Translations under genes and position numbers: made by a program
Shown here: positions 4,257 to 6,126 of the stretch, one piece after another
Position numbering within the stretch: the first letter of the stretch is position 1
Layout: the number at the start of each line of letters is the position of its first letter
Assembly (NCBI GenBank): GCA_009783495.1
Contig: WRDJ01000048.1
Location: 1-6,126, forward strand
DNA length: 6,126 bases
Origin: Clostridiales bacterium
GTDB lineage: Bacteria > Bacillota > Dehalobacteriia > UBA4068
Direction of reading: 5' to 3'
The notes under the pieces: model-generated
Told to the model about the DNA's origin: nothing
The model's database searches: none
What the model saw: the letters and a program-made list of their open reading frames with translations, nothing else

Positions 4257-6126
4257 GACGCGTTTTCCCCGAAAACGCTTTCGAATTCTTCCAGGGTCAT
4301 CAGGACATTGCGCGGCTTGGAACCATCCGGGCCGCTCACCACGCCGCCTTCGCACAAAGCGTCAATCAGCCGGCCGGCCCTGGGGTTGCCGATGCTGAAG
4401 CGCCTTTGCAGGTATGAGGTGGAAGCCTGCCCGCTCATGATGATCATGCGGGCGGCCTCATAGAAAAGCTGGTCTTTGTCGCCGAATTTTTCCTCTTTCT
4501 TCTCCGCCTCCTCCTGGGCGGCCTCGATGTCCCGGCAATAAAGCGGGGAGGCCTGCGTTTTGCAATATTCCACCAGTTTTTGCGTGTCCTCTTCGCTGAT
4601 GAAGGTCCCCTGCACGCGCAGAGGCTTGGAGAAGCCCACCGGGTAATAAAGCATATCCCCTTTGCCCACCAGCCGTTCCGCGCCGCTGGCATCCAGAATG
4701 GTGCGCGAATCCGTGTTGGAGGAGACGGCGAAGGCGATGCGGGAAGGGATATTGGCCTTGATCAGCCCGGTGATGACGTCCACCGAGGGCCTTTGCGTGG
4801 CCACCACCAGGTGGATGCCCGCGGCCCTGGCCATTTGCGCCAGACGGCAGATATATTCCTCCATCTCGGCCGGGGCGACGAACATCAGGTCGGAAAGCTC
4901 GTCAATGATGACCACAATATGCGGAAGCCTGCTTTGCGGATGCTTTTCGTTATAGCGGATAAAATCCTTGACCGCGGCGGAAGCGAAAAGGGTATAGCGG
5001 TTTTCCATCTCGTTCACCACCCACTTCAGGGAAGGCGCGGCCTTTTTCAGGTCGGTGACCACCGGCGAATTGAGATGCGGCAGGCCGGCATAATTGGAAA
5101 GCTCGACTTTTTTCGGGTCTATGAGCAGGAATTTCACTTCGTTGGGCTTGGCTTTATAAAGAATGCTGCAGATCAGTGAATTAAGGCAGACGCTTTTGCC
5201 CATGCCGGTAGCCCCGGCAATCAGCAAGTGCGGCATTTTGGCCAGGTCGCCCACGATGACGCTGCCGGAAATATCCTTACCCAAAGCGAAGGTGATTTTG
5301 GAGGGGTTTTCCTGAAACTCCGGGCTTTCCACCACCTCGCGGAAAAAGACCGTGGCGATCTCTTCGCGCGGGACTTCGATGCCGACCACGGAACGGCCGG
5401 GAATGGGCGCTTCGATGCGCACATCGGCAGCGGCCAAGCTCAGAGCGATGTCATCCGCCAGACTGGTGATGCGGCTGACCTTCACCCCAGGCGCCGGCTG
5501 CAATTCATAGCGAGTGACGGCGGGCCCGGCCACCACCTGGGTGACCTTAGCCTTGATGCCGAAGCTTTCCAGCGTTTCCTCAAGCACGCCCACCGAATCG
5601 GCGATGGCCTTGTTGATGCGGGTATTCTTGATCTTGATGCCTGGGGCCAGCAGCTCGGGCCGCGGCAGTTGGTAGCTTTTTTCTATCTCTTCCGGGGTGC
5701 GCACCTCCATCTTTTGCTGCGTAAAAACTTCCTTGACTTCCTTGTTCTCCCTGTTTTCCTCATTATTCTCCGCCGCCGGCTGGCTTATGCGTTTTTCAAG
5801 GCTGGGCGCAACGGGCGCGGCCTTTCCTTTGCCGCCGTTTTTATCCACCACGGGCAGAAACTCCCTGGCAAAGGCGTTCTCCGGAGGTTGCTGCAGCGGC
5901 CTTGACAGCCCTTTTTTCTCATCCACCAGCGGCGATGAGGGCTTCATTGGATAGGCGATCTGCTCGTCATGGGAGATGATGCTGAGCATCCGGCGCGGTT
6001 CATTAGCCGCCCTGGCGGGAACCTCTTCCCTGGCCCGCCTCTTGTTTTCCCGCTCCTTGGGCTTGGGCTCCCGCGTCTCCCCTTCTGGGGCCTTGAGCAC
6101 GTTAAAAAAGCGCGCTATGCCGGCGC
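4253..6126 (-). CDS. ftsK: DNA translocase FtsK/SpoIIIE, C-terminal part (5' end beyond window)
   Basis: This is a septum-located, ATP-driven DNA pump that clears or sorts chromosome termini during division (or moves DNA into the forespore in sporulating relatives). The frame is open to the right edge with no convincing start, so the gene is truncated by the window and the N-terminal membrane domain lies outside. Numbering from the codon at 6100, the protein shows a charged Lys/Glu/Pro-rich linker (about 1-140), the alpha domain (about 145-255), and the RecA-like motor (about 265-525). The motor has Walker A GATGMGKS (296-303), Walker B IVVIIDE (395-401) and the [14 protein letters not shown] segment (432-445). 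A winged-helix gamma domain (about 543-607) follows, with QRRFSIG and the GSKPRNVL end. The gamma recognition helix reads [10 protein letters not shown] instead of the usual GYNRAARLIE/D. The stop TGA overlaps the GTG start of mnmH, so the two are likely co-translated. The family call is very secure; FtsK versus SpoIIIE naming is not resolvable here. Confidence 0.96.
   Translation of the reverse strand, partial: AGIARFFNVLKAPEGETREPKPKERENKRRAREEVPARAANEPRRMLSIISHDEQIAYPMKPSSPLVDEKKGLSRPLQQPPENAFAREFLPVVDKNGGKGKAAPVAPSLEKRISQPAAENNEENRENKEVKEVFTQQKMEVRTPEEIEKSYQLPRPELLAPGIKIKNTRINKAIADSVGVLEETLESFGIKAKVTQVVAGPAVTRYELQPAPGVKVSRITSLADDIALSLAAADVRIEAPIPGRSVVGIEVPREEIATVFFREVVESPEFQENPSKITFALGKDISGSVIVGDLAKMPHLLIAGATGMGKSVCLNSLICSILYKAKPNEVKFLLIDPKKVELSNYAGLPHLNSPVVTDLKKAAPSLKWVVNEMENRYTLFASAAVKDFIRYNEKHPQSRLPHIVVIIDELSDLMFVAPAEMEEYICRLAQMARAAGIHLVVATQRPSVDVITGLIKANIPSRIAFAVSSNTDSRTILDASGAERLVGKGDMLYYPVGFSKPLRVQGTFISEEDTQKLVEYCKTQASPLYCRDIEAAQEEAEKKEEKFGDKDQLFYEAARMIIMSGQASTSYLQRRFSIGNPRAGRLIDALCEGGVVSGPDGSKPRNVLMTLEEFESVFGENAS

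Noticed and set aside
4257..4355. N-terminal extension of MnmH by 33 residues
   Set aside because: It would lie wholly within ftsK and precede the conserved rhodanese domain; the GTGA overlap start fits better.
3546..4463. Long plus-strand open frame (305 codons) opposite mnmH and the end of ftsK
   Set aside because: It is antisense to two well-supported genes, has no family motif, and crosses their junction.
5228..5905. Plus-strand open frame (225 codons) opposite ftsK
   Set aside because: It is a mirror frame of the conserved translocase, with His/Arg/Gly-rich composition typical of antisense reading.
1..6126. CRISPR array, tRNA, rRNA, insertion sequence or defence genes
   Set aside because: No repeat-spacer pattern, RNA gene signature, transposase or known defence domain was seen on either strand.

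Overview
All supported genes in this window lie on the minus strand, so the biological reading order runs from right to left. Four genes are identifiable in order: the 3' part of an ftsK/spoIIIE DNA translocase gene (4253 to beyond 6126), mnmH/selU for tRNA 2-selenouridine synthase (3237-4256), a RodZ-like membrane protein with two InlB-type repeats (1961-3223), and rimO for ribosomal protein S12 methylthiotransferase (542-1846). A fifth gene, 1-332, is cut by the left edge. It encodes an exported or membrane-anchored protein that I do not recognise.

The gene set and the SpoIIIE-style translocase point to a Bacillota (Firmicutes) chromosome. The moderately high G+C, the RodZ homologue and the selenouridine enzyme would suit a Negativicutes/Acidaminococcaceae-like anaerobe, but that placement is inference and was not tested by any search. 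Base composition and codon use look uniform across the genes. I see no mobile element, CRISPR array, tRNA or rRNA.

Layout: ftsK and mnmH overlap by four bases (GTGA), and mnmH is followed after 13 bases by the rodZ-like gene, whose Shine-Dalgarno overlaps the mnmH stop. These three probably form one translationally linked unit. A 114-base gap with a strong GC-rich stem-loop and a possible promoter separates the rodZ-like gene from rimO. After rimO comes a gap of about 200 bases. It holds a G-rich (quadruplex-capable) run bracketed by an inverted repeat, then a short terminator-like hairpin, then a near-perfect extended -10 promoter driving the leftmost gene.

Functionally the cluster joins chromosome segregation (FtsK), cell shape or envelope organisation (RodZ-like), and translation quality (selenouridine in tRNA; S12 methylthiolation). 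This is largely an ordinary housekeeping region. The most unusual item is the RodZ-like protein, which appears to carry two InlB_B/Listeria-Bacteroides repeats between its membrane segment and its DUF4115-like domain. I found no evidence for a defence system or another wholly new multi-gene system.
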